Assembly: GCF_024713975.1 (NCBI RefSeq)
Contig: NC_091096.1
Span: forward strand, 19,566,458-19,630,457
DNA: 64,000 nt
Source of the DNA: Paralichthys olivaceus
Lineage: Eukaryota > Chordata > Actinopteri > Pleuronectiformes > Paralichthyidae
Reading direction: 5' to 3'
Part shown: in pieces, positions 51,202 to 61,579 of the stretch
How the letters are laid out: every line of letters begins with the position of its first letter
Numbering within the stretch: the stretch's first letter is position 1
Notes under the pieces: generated by a model
The model's database searches: none
What the model saw: the letters and a program-made list of their open reading frames with translations, nothing else
Told to the model about the DNA's origin: nothing
Translations under genes and position numbers: made by a program

Positions 51202-53545
51202 CACCTCTGTAAGAAATGATCTCACTACCACTTTCACTTGTCCAGGTGGAAGGTGTTCGGGAGGTCCCCCTGCTCTGTGACCTGCGGTTTGGGTGTAGCT
51301 CAGAGGACTGTGTCCTGTGTCCAGTTTGTCGACGGCAAGGAGAGTGTGGTGCCAGAGGAAAACTGCCATGAGGTGGTCAAACCAGCCACCATGGTGCCCT
51401 GCCTGGTGCAAATCTGCATCCTTAGGTGGGAGGTGAAGTCTTGGAGCCAGGTACTTTTAACAGGACAGGGAATGGTCTGAAAATGTGAAGATTAAATTAG
51501 ATTAGATGAATCTGATAATAGCTGAGAGGATTTGCTGGATTTAGTCAACTGGCAGAACATTTTAATCACTTGTATATCATTATGTGGTTCCTGCTTCTCA
51601 GATAGGGAGACTTATTGCCTTTTATATCACTCTAGATTAAATAACTTTGTTTTGAGCCATCGGTCAGGGAAAATATAACTTTTGCGTCTGCACGCGACAT
51701 CACAAGGAGTAATTGGTTGTTAGATAAGAAAAAGAACTAACAACAGCTCTTAGGCATTCCCCCTATACCACCTATTACCACCTCTCCACCTGAAAAAAAT
51801 GCTTGTTATATGATATGATGCATGATTTCTTCCCAAGTTTACTTCCTGTGTTGCATTACTCCCCAGTGTTCAGTACCTTGCGGATATGGGATCCAGTCTC
51901 GAGCTGTGTCCTGCCTGGGTCCTTCCACGCCCGAGCCCCTCAGCCCTCTGCTTTGCATGCATATGCCCAAACCCATCACCATCCAGGGCTGCAACATGGG
52001 CAGCTGCAGAGATGTGCTGCCCACCGCCGCTGCAACGCAGGCTGTCCCGATGGTTGACCTCACAGAGGGGCCTCTGCTGTCTCCCACATATCCAACAGAG
52101 GCCATAGCTTTCCCACACACCACCACAGCAGCCACCCCAACACCTAGAGGCATAAGCTCTTTGACTCCTGACCCATTTGAAGTGCAAGTTAGTTACAGAT
52201 GCAGGGTTAACAGTGTGTGCTCTATTCCAGGTGCATGTGGACAGCTTCTCCTGGAGGAATCAGGCACAGTGGATTTGAAAAACGTAACTGCCCGCTGCAC
52301 AGTGTCCATAGGTCGACCTCTGGATGAGGTTATTCACATTAGAGTGGAATCTAGCTCCCTGAATTGCAGAAAAAGTATGTTTTTTTAAATATGCAAAAGA
52401 TGCTACTTCCTGTGCTATGACCATTGTACCAAAATAACTCCCTGTTCCTCTGTATGTGTTCCTGCAGAGGAGTATGTGGCATTTTATGACCGATTGGCAT
52501 TTGTGAGGAAGTGTGCGCAGGTTGCAGGTAGTGAGCTGACTACTAGAACCAACGTCCTGCTGGTTCGTCAAAATATGCTCACTCCTGGAGGTGGAATTGT
52601 GTTCAGCTACACCTCAAAGAAAAACCTGAAGAGGAGCCACCATCAGGGTGAGACAGCGTGTTTGGTCACTGTGTGCAGAGCTGGGCTAAAGCAAGATACC
52701 TGGGATAGAATGTCAAAATACAGCATGTTTAATGAAAGAGGATGTTTCACTGGCTATTTGAATGGATGTAACTTTAAGTAAAAATGCAATCAATGTGGGA
52801 GCCTGCAACAAAAAGGTTAAAAACTGACAGTAGAGAAATATATGTAATAACAAGAACATGTGCACTCTTATGTACAGTGAAGCTGAAAATACTGAAAAGC
52901 TTACACTGTGACAAACTCCACAAACACCATAGAACTGAATCTGATGCTAATACTGTTTCTAAAAATGTTCATGTTTGGATCTTTATGTAAAATACTCATT
53001 GCACTGTTTGACTAATACAGGTGTTCATATGTATTTTGTTTACACCTTCGTATTTACCAAAGGTTAAGTACACATGGTCTTTGCCCCACAGACTGTGACA
53101 TTCAGCTGTTCTCCCCCAGCGGTGACTTTGAGAACCCGACGACGTCCAGCACCAACCACACCTGTCGAGTGCTCATCAACGCCCCTCCCTCTGTGAAGAT
53201 CAGAGTCCAAGCACTGCACATAGGATTAGCATTCAACGCCACCAACTCGCAGTCTACATACATTATGGTGCGGGCTAGCTCTTTAAACTTGTGTTGTTCT
53301 TTCAGAGTGCTCCACAGTGCAAAGGAAAAAAGTGAGAGTGTATTAACTACAGGGATATTTTGTCTTTTGTTGTTTTTGTTCAGATCCGGGACATGGACAT
53401 CTTAAAGACCAACGTGTTTAAAGGTCAACAGCTGTTTCTGTGGCATTCCTCTGGAAATATGGCAGAGATTGAGTTCCATGGAGACTACCTGCATTCTAAG
53501 GGAAGCTTTAGAGCGGAATATTCCTTTATAAGTCCCAAATATTAA
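43602..53545 (+). CDS. adamts13: ADAMTS13, von Willebrand factor-cleaving protease (1404 aa, 28 exons)
   Basis: A secreted zinc metalloprotease that cuts von Willebrand factor multimers in plasma. Exons: 43602-43679, 43960-44020, 44157-44290, 44563-44646, 44877-45001, 45101-45247, 45350-45484, 46063-46213, 46297-46401, 46517-46668, 46762-46825, 47163-47289, 47386-47534, 47625-47745, 48539-48619, 48717-48898, 49030-49186, 49744-49873, 49968-50147, 50266-50464, 50534-50636, 50724-50853, 50947-51135, 51246-51450, 51867-52374, 52468-52647, 53092-53267 and 53384-53545. Together they give 4215 bp, divisible by three, close to the human 1427 codons. The order is signal peptide, short propeptide, metalloprotease, disintegrin-like, TSP1-1, Cys-rich, spacer, TSP1-2 to TSP1-8, CUB1 and CUB2. 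The C-terminal pair of CUB domains separates ADAMTS13 from every other ADAMTS. The start is the only Met preceding a leader peptide. The exon 12 acceptor (gctgaag|CCA) was preferred over one 9 nt later because it keeps a conserved Cys. Confidence 0.97.
44177..46213 (+). other. adamts13: adamts13 metalloprotease domain
   Basis: The zinc site HEIGHSLGINHD (HExxHxxGxxHD) is intact and is interrupted by the intron between 45247 and 45350. The Met-turn FMMASDG follows in exon 7. The Ca/Zn-supporting segment [20 protein letters not shown] is present. An active protease is expected. Confidence 0.95.
46214..46668 (+). other. adamts13: adamts13 disintegrin-like domain and TSP1-1
   Basis: Exons 9-10: disintegrin-like cysteines ([20 protein letters not shown], then CLKGRC), followed by TSP1-1 with the C-mannosylation motif WSSW and CSRTCGGG, which has an acceptor for O-fucose. 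Confidence 0.9.
46762..47745 (+). other. adamts13: adamts13 Cys-rich domain
   Basis: Exons 11-14 finish TSP1-1 and encode the Cys-rich domain with [39 protein letters not shown]. The position of the human RGDS reads SRGSQF here, so the RGD is absent. Confidence 0.9.
48539..49186 (+). other. adamts13: adamts13 spacer domain
   Basis: Exons 15-17 encode the cysteine-free spacer that binds the VWF A2 domain: [33 protein letters not shown] and [19 protein letters not shown]. The last block matches human VYRRYGEEYGNLT, keeping both tyrosines of the exosite but replacing one arginine by lysine. Confidence 0.9.
49120..51960 (+). other. adamts13: adamts13 TSP1 repeats 2-8
   Basis: Seven repeats, each with a CSxxCG core: CSVSCG, CSASCG, CSAVCG, CSKTCG, CSVTCG, CSVTCG and CSVPCG in order. 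Exon boundaries mostly fall at phase 2 before a conserved Trp, as in other TSP1 genes. Repeat 6 has a GGGEEEEEE insertion. Confidence 0.92.
51141..51198. repeat. (AC)29 microsatellite in adamts13 intron 23
   Basis: A 58-bp uninterrupted AC run beginning 5 nt inside the intron, right after the donor GTACA. Read directly. Confidence 0.97.
52140..53545 (+). other. adamts13: adamts13 CUB1 and CUB2 domains
   Basis: Exons 25-28. CUB1 begins near [15 protein letters not shown] and includes [20 protein letters not shown]2 includes [13 protein letters not shown] and [18 protein letters not shown]. The protein ends SFISPKY followed by TAA at 53543-53545. Confidence 0.9.
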
Positions 53546-54046
53546 TTTATAATAAATACCTGGAGGAACGTTTGATTTGTATGTTTCAAATATCTTTGGC
53601 TTAAAATAGGTATTCAAATTTATATGTTTAGAGAACAAGATCCTTTCACTTGATTTTCATATTTCTGTGCTAATTATTTTGACATGAATAAATGAAAACA
53701 AAATTGTCATTCTGGAAACTGGTTAACTATAAACAAAGGAGGACAAAAAAAGAATACAATTACAATAAGCAAATTGTGTCCATTTAAATTTTAAATGTAT
53801 ATAACACAATATATTAAAATATAGAATTCCCATCATAAAGATTGAATTCTCCTTTCAAAAGCAGTGTATAACAGTCACACATTCCCACTGTCTTCCCACA
53901 ATCCTTCGTTAACAGGTTTCCCCCTCAGCTCCAACACACTCAGTACATTGTGAGTTGATGCCAGTGCGGCGCTCTGCCAGCGACTCAGTTCGAGCTCCTC
54001 TATGCCGCAGTGAGACACAAACACCACGGCAGGCTCCCGTGCGGGA
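53546..54046. other. Convergent 3' interval between adamts13 and crat
   Basis: 501 bp between the two stop codons hold both 3' UTRs. Two AATAAA signals serve the plus strand. I did not find a canonical AATAAA on the minus strand, so crat may use a variant signal. Confidence 0.55.
53551..53556 (+). terminator. adamts13: adamts13 proximal poly(A) signal
   Basis: AATAAA starts 6 nt after the stop codon. A second AATAAA lies at 53687-53692. Either could be used; both lie before the crat gene on the opposite strand. Confidence 0.6.
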
Positions 54047-57000
54047 TCACTGCTCGGTTTTCGCCGTGTCTTCCAGCAGTGCCCTCATGTCCAAAAGAGC
54101 CTCCTCTACAGCCTGGGCAAACTTGGCAGCGTTTGTCTCCTCACAGCTGTTGAAGGCTGTGATGGCGATGTTGATGTGCTCATCCATGGGATTGTAACAC
54201 ACTCCATAGCCATCTGGCACCACTGGACCAAAGCACATCACGCAGTCTGTCTTGGAGCCAACCTGGACACGCAGGAGAGAGATGAGGGCAAATTCTTCGA
54301 TAAACAAATATGACGGCAGATAATCATTTGCTCAGTAATAATAAACTGTTGGTTTTCTTTGATGCAAATTTACCTGGCTGGTGGAGAGATTATAATGCTG
54401 AGCCACAGCAAAAGATGTGTCCATGAATATCTCAGGCATGGAGGTCAGGTCTTCGATACCCTGGATCTTCAGCCCAAGGAGGTGTCTGTCTGTGGCTTGT
54501 CCATGAATCGCCTAAAAAAAATTTGAATTTGTGGAACTGAAATTAATCCGATGATTTCAGGAAAAAACAAACATAATATGGATGAAGTCCAACTCTCACT
54601 TTGTACGTGTTGTCCTTGTGTGTCTGAACAGCCTTCCGCAGCAGCTCCAGCGTCTCTGTGTTCTGTTGACATGGTATTTACTGTTCAGTCAGAGAGCGTG
54701 CATCGTTTTAACTGGACAGTTATTGAGAAAAGTCTTGTGGTTCAACAGCACCTGTTTAGCTGGTTCTTGCATTGCCTGGACAAATTTAAACGACTCAACA
54801 GTGGTTGAACGGATGGCATCCGTTCGGCCATATTTAAACATTCGTAGCGATGCACTCTCATATGTGGAGCAGCAGGTATTATACATCCTGGAATTCAAAA
54901 ATAACAGGATATAGAATGCAGTGTATCTCATGCCTGGATTATCTTCAACTTTGAAAATGTCTTACCTGAAGTAGGCAAGCTGAAGAGCCATTTGCACAAA
55001 AGCATCTGGACTCAGCTTATGTTGCTTTGGCACATTTTTTCCAAAATGAGAAAACATAAGCACCTTCACATCTAAGTCGTGCACCATTCTAGTAAAACAA
55101 AGAAATATAGGTAAGTTGCACAAAATCCTAAAAGCTGAGATGCTAATTATTATCATGCCGGCACTTTACATACATGTTCATATTTTGTTTGGCTTTCTCA
55201 ATGTCTCTCTTGACTTCAGGTGTGATGTTAAAACGCAGCTTCTGAGGCATCTGCAGGGGAACCATGGGGGAGCGGACAATTTCAGTCTTCTGCCTGTTGG
55301 GAAAACGTCAAACTGTGAGTTAATTTGTAAAGGAACAAAACGTTTATCTAAAAACTGAATGAAACTCACATGTATTTAACAACGTAGTCCACGAGGAACA
55401 CGATGGGTGGACCCTCAGCGGGTGCATGTTCGTACACCAGTCCACACGTACCGTCTTCACCAACTATGAACTGTGGATTATACAAGTGCCTTTAAATTCT
55501 CAACCACCATCATACTCATATATATTTTATATTTGAAGTCTCTATCTGACCTGCAATGTTTTATCAAACCAGCGGTTGCCGCTGTTCCATCGAGCTCCTC
55601 CTCCATGTAGCATCTGCGCCGCCACACGGCTCTGATACAGCTCATCTGATACGCGCGGCATTGGGGCGTCCAAGCAAACGGTGAAGATACTTTTCTGGAT
55701 GGCACGCACTGACTCCTTATTCGTCTTATCTGAGGGTGAATAAAATGGCTTTAAAGATCTAAATAATATCTTCTCTGACATGTGCTTTCAAATTAGAAAA
55801 ATGAGAAAAGCAGCTCTAGTATCAGCTCGATACTAGAGCTGCGAACGCAAATGTTGCTCTGCACATTTTTCAGATATTTTGATGTTCGTCCCCAAGTAAA
55901 ATGTCTGGAAAATGTGAGCCCATTAGAGGCTAATTTAAAAATATACAAGAATACAAATATCTCAGGATGGAAAAGAGGAGCTATACACAAAGTAGACAAA
56001 TATGTTGACTTGGAAAGACAAGATTCGAGAGCTCCTTGTGATAAGGGTCAACGTGGGTGTTGATGTGCTGTAAACAAAAACATTTCCACAGCAGAATTTA
56101 AACATAATGTCCCGCCTCCTGCAGGTTCTACTCAGATGCCACACCTCGCCAGAATGTTCCAGACATTTTCCTGTTGTTGTGTACGTGTCTGACCGGGACA
56201 ATCTTCTGCTGACATTTTCCAGAGTTCATGTCTGAAAAAGCTTAAGATGTATCCCTCCTCTGCTCACCCTTGATCAGGTTGTTGTAGGCTTTTCCCCAGG
56301 TGTTGCGGTGCTGTGATGTAAGGATGCCAATCGGCTCTTTGTTTGTTTGCAAAGACGAGTTCCAGATCTTCTCCAGCTGCATGTAGATCTGGTCTACTGT
56401 CAGTGTCGTGCCATCGCTGTTGTAAACGTCCAAGACAAAGAACTAAAGGAGACGAGAGCAATGTCAGGGTGATGCAGCCACAGAGCCAGTGTTTCTTTAA
56501 CCACTGCACCAATGATAATGACAATCAAATTAGCTTATGATGAAATGCTTATATAAAAGAAGAAGCAGACCATCTGCCAGCTAGAGTACCTGGAAGTTGT
56601 GGACCACAGTGATGTGAGTGGGAGGTGTTTTCCCGATGGTGTGGTTTACAACAGTGTCTCTCTTTGGGCCGGGGACACGACAGGAGGACAATATCTGGTA
56701 GTACTGATCCATGCACAGCGGCTTGCCACTCAGGTACTCCACAGGCAGGGTGTCACTGTGACACAGCACCTCAAATCATCCATTTGTAGTTTTTAATACA
56801 TCAATGAAAAACAGTTTATTTTAGTTTCAGACAAACTCACGTGTCAATCATTTTTTTAAAGTCCAGAACTCCTGTGATCAGTCTGGCAGCAAATCTGCAG
56901 GAGAGATATTTGTCACTGTCAGCCACCTTCTCTTTATTGTTTGTACATTCAAAACTGTGTCACTAGCTGAGAATGATGAGGCTATTGTACCCTGCATACT

Positions 57001-59404
57001 TCAAATTCAATCCTTGGCTTCACCGCAGTATTTTTCTATGGGGCCGACGTATTCACCATATGCAACAGGTCACAGAAGTCAAAAACAGCAGCCACTTTAA
57101 ATAGCCAGCGTGTGGAGGGAAGCCTGTGCAAAGGTCAGCTTGAACATCCAGCCTCATATGAGCTTGTTTATACTGTGCTTCAGTGTGAAGTAAATCACTT
57201 TTGGAAACAACTTAATGACTGGTGCTTATTATTAGATTTCACTGTAATATCCGACATTCAGGGATCACCACAAATTGATGGCACGCCTTAAAAGTACTGG
57301 CTATTTTTTGGTGTGTTTTGTTTGGTAAGAGCTTAGCAACTGTGGTGGCTGGTCCTCAATATGGATGCTGCTTTCTCACCTCATCTGTCCTTGGCGATCA
57401 TGGAAGCGCATTCGTGGCAGGACAACCCCGGGGCTGGTGTAGACCGCCACCGGCATACGGCAGTCCAGATAGGCCGACTGCATCCACCATTCTGAGAGCT
57501 ACATAAACACAGCAGTGGTAAGAAAGCTGAATATATGATGTCTGATACAATGACTACTTCCTTAAGAAGAGTTTACATAAACTCATCATTAACAAAACTG
57601 TAACAGAAGCATCAGCAAAGCTTAATAACTCCAGATATCTACCCAGTTTTCTGTCTTGCGTGCCCGTCGCTCCAGGCCTTTCTGCAGCCTTTCTCCCACA
57701 CCACCCTTTAGGAACTCCGCCACCAGCTCCTGGGTGTGTTCCAGCTCCTCCTGGCTGACAATGGGCTCCAGAGAGGCCAGGTAGTGCTCGCATGTCTGCT
57801 TCAAGGGCGGCACGGGCAGTTTGGGCAAATTCTCCTGGTGCACCAGGGACCTTTCTGGGACCTGTGTCACCGATCTGAGCAGGCGACACGGCTTCACCAC
57901 ACCTGACCGGAACTGGCACACAAAAACTGGATGAGCACAAACTAAACTAAAACCTATGCAGATGGTCAAAACCTATAAACTGAATGTAGAGTGGTAGTAC
58001 AGTAAGACAGCAACATGGATGCATAAAGGCTTTGTCTGCTTTAATTTTGATTATCTGCTCTCGCTGAGTATTGAATGTTTATGTTTGCTGATTGTGATTG
58101 AGCTGTTTTTAATGCAAGATGGAATATTGCAGCATTTCACGAAATGTAATTTGAAAAAAAAAGGATAGGACTCAATAAGTATTCACTTCTTTCTGCTCCT
58201 TTTCAGACATGTTTTATTCATTTTGAACATTTGTTCTTGAAGTTCACTTGTTTGCTGCACCTTTTTCTTACCTACTTATATAGATATTTCCATCTTTATT
58301 TCAAACATGTTTGAAATAAAACATAACCTAACCTCATCTGCCCTTACAGATTACATAAAAAAATATTACACAAATAAAATACTATCACTACTCTTTGGCA
58401 AAACCTGGCTCACTGCATTGATATAAAAGAGTAATAACTGACATTTAATCTGAGTGATGACTGCTCTAGTTGAGCCAGAAGATTAATGGGACTGTTGCCT
58501 CACAAATCCAGGTGTCAACATGTCGTTAAATGTTGCGTGTACACGATTGAAGCGTCAAATAGCAAATGGCTTCAAGTGAGGACTGGACTCAGTTATTTAC
58601 TTTAATATTAAGCAGTAAGATGAGTCGATCAAGTGAAATGTGACACAGTCACAGTCGAACACACTGCTGTGGACTGGGCCTTCTTAAAAATAGCAGGTTG
58701 ACACAGCTGAACCTTTGGAATGAAAACAACAACAAACACATGAAACCAGAAATATATCTGTGCTGTCATGATCACTGCTGCTCACCAACACTAACTAGAT
58801 AGATGTGTAAGATTAGGATTTATATAAAGGAGCAGGAGGGATTTCACACTTATAAACTGATTAACAGTGGGAGTTCAAATTCATTTCCAAATGGTTCACA
58901 TGAGTGGGCATATTTTTTTGTCAAGTTTCCAGGTATTAAAAAACTTCCTGTGCACGTTTTCAAAATAAAACTTATTTAAACCTTAGGCTGTGTAAATGCC
59001 ACAATCACTACTATAAAAACAAAAGCAGCTCTGAGTGGAGCTGTGGAGCCGACCATGCTAACACTGTAGCACTGTTTCCCATGTCCTCTGTGCAGCATGC
59101 GCATTAAGCTAGCGTTAAGCTAACGGCTAGGCTAACATTAGGTCAAATATCACACAGAGATGCAGAGAAAACAATCGAAAAATAAAACTCTGCCTTTGCA
59201 AACATGGCACCAGATATAAAACCAGGCTGCAGCTGTGGAAACATTCATTAACGTGAACCTGGACATCGGCACATTGTTGTTGTCCTGTTGGTGCGCCCCA
59301 CCCCCTTCAGTCGGCCTGGTGCCACCATGAAGCTAAACACAAGCTCTCAACGATTCAGTCACTACCATCACACTCACCCCGGCTCGGACTAGCACGGCCC
59401 ACAT
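54047..59404 (-). CDS. crat: Carnitine O-acetyltransferase (628 aa, 14 exons)
   Basis: Transfers acetyl groups between CoA and carnitine in the mitochondrial matrix. Exons on the minus strand: 59404-59378, 57912-57643, 57498-57380, 56894-56841, 56755-56590, 56442-56268, 55729-55551, 55470-55370, 55293-55174, 55088-54966, 54887-54752, 54662-54600, 54511-54374 and 54262-54047. They sum to 1887 bp and stay in frame (human CRAT has 626 codons). The catalytic His is in [10 protein letters not shown] (codon 55428-55426), and the carnitine/CoA-site STS is in NLSTSQ. The segments [28 protein letters not shown] and RTDAIRST are family hallmarks. The N-terminus (MWAVLVRAG, then [15 protein letters not shown]) is basic and hydrophobic, fitting a mitochondrial presequence. 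The protein ends KTEQ, without the peroxisomal AKL of mammalian CRAT. Confidence 0.97.
55810..55842. repeat. Perfect 14-bp inverted repeat (stem-loop) in crat intron 6
   Basis: The arm GCAGCTCTAGTATC (55810-55823) is followed by a 5-nt spacer and its exact reverse complement GATACTAGAGCTGC (55829-55842). No gene is associated with it. Confidence 0.9.
56895..57379. other. crat intron 3
   Basis: 485 bp with no recognised content besides the splice sites. Confidence 0.6.
57913..59377. other. crat intron 1 (1.5 kb)
   Basis: AT-rich first intron. It contains a 26-bp palindrome and a stretch resembling a fish retrotransposon 3' tail at about 58160-58345. No exon recognised. Confidence 0.55.
58160..58345. 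repeat. Possible LINE-type 3' tail with palindromic poly(A) signal
   Basis: The run 'ttctttctgctccttttcag', 'acatgttttattcattttga' and the end 'aaacatgtttgaaataaaac' resembles 3' ends of fish non-LTR elements. There is no coding sequence. The family is not assigned. Confidence 0.4.
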
Positions 59405-60356
59405 GCTGGCGGACAGACGGGCTAAGGTCTCGGACTGTCCCGGGCTGTGTGGACGCTGAAGCCTCGGGCTGACATGTCTCAAGGACAAACTCAGTCACCG
59501 TCTATTCTCAGCTGAGAGGGACTGCACCCCCCCCCAGACCCACCGACAGCTCCTCTTAAACTCACGCTTTTATCTGTGGAGTCTGGTCCATGTGCGACTG
59601 CTGCTTTAAACTGGTGATCACAACATGTCCCTGCTCTGTGAAAGCCTCGATTCATTTCCCTAAAGGAATAATACATCTCGTTGATAAAGATTAATGAACT
59701 TAAACTATATTTAAATATTTATTAGTCTTGATTGTGTCCTAGATTGTGTCGCAGAGTTTATATTATATTATTATAAGTATGATCCATTTCAAAATAAAGT
59801 GCAAGGTCACTATATACCCCATTCATGTGGCCTATCTATTATAAAGCCAATATAAATAATATTAGAGGTTTGCAATAATTCATCACATTAATTTAAAGCC
59901 AACACATCAGCAGTGTTTTTAAATGATGTTCATTTTTATTGAAAGATAAAATAATACATTTACAGACTGGTGATAATCTGTGTTGGTTGGTTTGGTGCAT
60001 GAGCCTGCACAGCTCACTGTCGGCCACATGGTGGCGCTCGTCAAACATCTTTCCACAGAAACAGCGGCAAACTCATTCCTTCAGGAAATGTACAAACCAA
60101 AGACAGACTCCTCCAGCCCCTGCAACTACCCACCACACACATCAGTTTAAATGAAAGGTGCATTTAATCTGAAATCATATGAATGGACACCTGGAGCGTT
60201 AATGCGTAAAAGTAATTCACAATGATTGTGATTGCTCTGTACATCAACATTTTGTCCACAATAACAGAAGACAGAGAGAGAGAGGATTGCAGTCGTGTCA
60301 TGGTTTATTTGAAAGCAATAAAATAAAGCGATACAAAGAAAAATCAGTCATACAAA
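59405..60356. other. crat promoter and ier5l downstream interval
   Basis: 952 bp between the crat ATG and the ier5l stop codon. The part next to crat is GC-richer with several CpGs. TTTATT at 60304-60309 and 59935-59940 (AATAAA on minus) are candidate ier5l poly(A) signals, 48 and about 417 nt after the stop. Confidence 0.55.
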
Positions 60357-61226
60357 TCAAAACGCCTCGATTGCTCTGGTCCAGCCGCTGCCTGTCAACA
60401 GTGTGTGTTTTATACAGATTGTTTGCGCGGCGAATATTTGCTCAAGGTCCGTCTGCTGCCAACTCACAAAGTCAGAGAGTCCACCTGAGCCCAGCACTGA
60501 GATCAGGTTGGAGATGTTCGTGCTGTCCGAGTCTGAATAAGAGTCATCGTCAGTCCTCATCCTCTTACATGGCACCGGCCCAAAGTCGGGTAAATAAAAC
60601 TCTGGATCAACAATATGATAACTTGTGTCCATCTTTCGCTTCTTGGTGTAGCAGTGCGCGCCCTGCGGCTGTTTTGGCTGCGCGCAACAGTCTGAGTGGA
60701 AGTATCCATTCGTGACAGTAGTCACCACATGCGTGTCCAGGTCCAGCACAGTCTTCTGGTTGGCCTGTGTGTTGGGGACAGGTAAGTCCCAGGATGATTT
60801 GTCCGCGCAACTCCAACAGGCTTCAGAAACCATGAGCTCAGAGTCATTCGGTGGAACCATTGCGCACGCTGATGCGTCTTGGTGCGCCACCTCTGCAGGC
60901 TGGCCGCCGGGCTGGTGCGCTCCGCAGTGCCAAGTGTCCGACTCAACCCCAGTAAAGTTGCAGTAGAAGTCATCGGCCAACTCCGTAAAGCTCCCGGTCA
61001 ATTCGAGGTATTCTTGCCTGTCACGGACTGCGGCCACGTCCTCATAGTGATGCGTCCTCTGCGTCTGCGACAAGTTTTTGCTCATGTAAAACTGCCTGGC
61101 GTTTCTCAGAACGTAGGTTACCAGCAAGTTCTTGTGGAGCTTGATGCCTCCTCTCTGCGTCCTGGAGCTTTGGATTTTCCTCAGTGAAATGGAGATCAGA
61201 TTCTGTGCGTCAAATGCACACTCCAT
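60357..61226 (-). CDS. ier5l: Immediate early response 5-like protein (289 aa, single exon)
   Basis: An intronless nuclear protein of the IER2/IER5/IER5L family, induced rapidly by growth stimuli. The frame is open from 61232, but the start is placed at the second Met (61226) because the family begins [18 protein letters not shown]; here it reads [20 protein letters not shown]. It continues [20 protein letters not shown], the conserved IER N-terminal block. The C-terminus has [18 protein letters not shown] and ends GWTRAIEAF, both conserved IER5/IER5L blocks. A KRKMD and CKRMR basic pair could act in nuclear import. It is shorter than the human protein (about 400 aa), mainly in the low-complexity middle. 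Location beside crat matches human IER5L-CRAT, which favours ier5l over ier5. Confidence 0.92.
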   Translation of the reverse strand: MECAFDAQNLISISLRKIQSSRTQRGGIKLHKNLLVTYVLRNARQFYMSKNLSQTQRTHHYEDVAAVRDRQEYLELTGSFTELADDFYCNFTGVESDTWHCGAHQPGGQPAEVAHQDASACAMVPPNDSELMVSEACWSCADKSSWDLPVPNTQANQKTVLDLDTHVVTTVTNGYFHSDCCAQPKQPQGAHCYTKKRKMDTSYHIVDPEFYLPDFGPVPCKRMRTDDDSYSDSDSTNISNLISVLGSGGLSDFVSWQQTDLEQIFAAQTICIKHTLLTGSGWTRAIEAF

Positions 61227-61570
61227 CCTCAACCGGGCCGCCCGATCTCTCCTCGAACTCTCTCAAATCGTGGGTTCCCTCGCTGGAGAAATATTCATGT
61301 GTTTAGTGGAGATTCCTACTGGATTCGTGTAGACTGTGTCCATAGCGCTCCATGTCTTCCCAGTAAGGGCATGGACTTGCAACTCTCATCTTTCCTTGCC
61401 ACGCCCTCACGCAGACATTGTCCAATGGGAGGGAGGCGGTGCTTCTGTTATACGCAAATATCACTACGAGCCTCATTCAGGATGCACGCAGGAGCGGGCA
61501 TGCTGCATTTCACTAAATATGTCCTGGGCTTTTAAAATCTCAGTGCGGACAAAAATCATTAGACTTCACT
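61227..61570 (-). promoter_or_regulatory. ier5l: ier5l upstream region
   Basis: Upstream of the ier5l ATG there is an inverted CCAAT box (CCAAT on plus at 61422-61426) and a KLF-type CACGCCC at about 61400. Such elements are common in immediate-early promoters. No serum response element is clear. Assigned by position only. Confidence 0.4.
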
Positions 61571-61579
61571 GTCCGTGCA

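Noticed and set aside
50716..51411. 231-codon open frame antisense to adamts13 exons 22-24
   Set aside because: It reads through real exons and the (AC)n tract, giving a run of Cys-Val. It is a shadow of the coding strand.
52187..52236. Possible small intron inside adamts13 exon 25 (GTGCAAG to TTCCAG)
   Set aside because: It would be only about 49 nt and would shift the frame, while read-through stays open into the CUB1 start.
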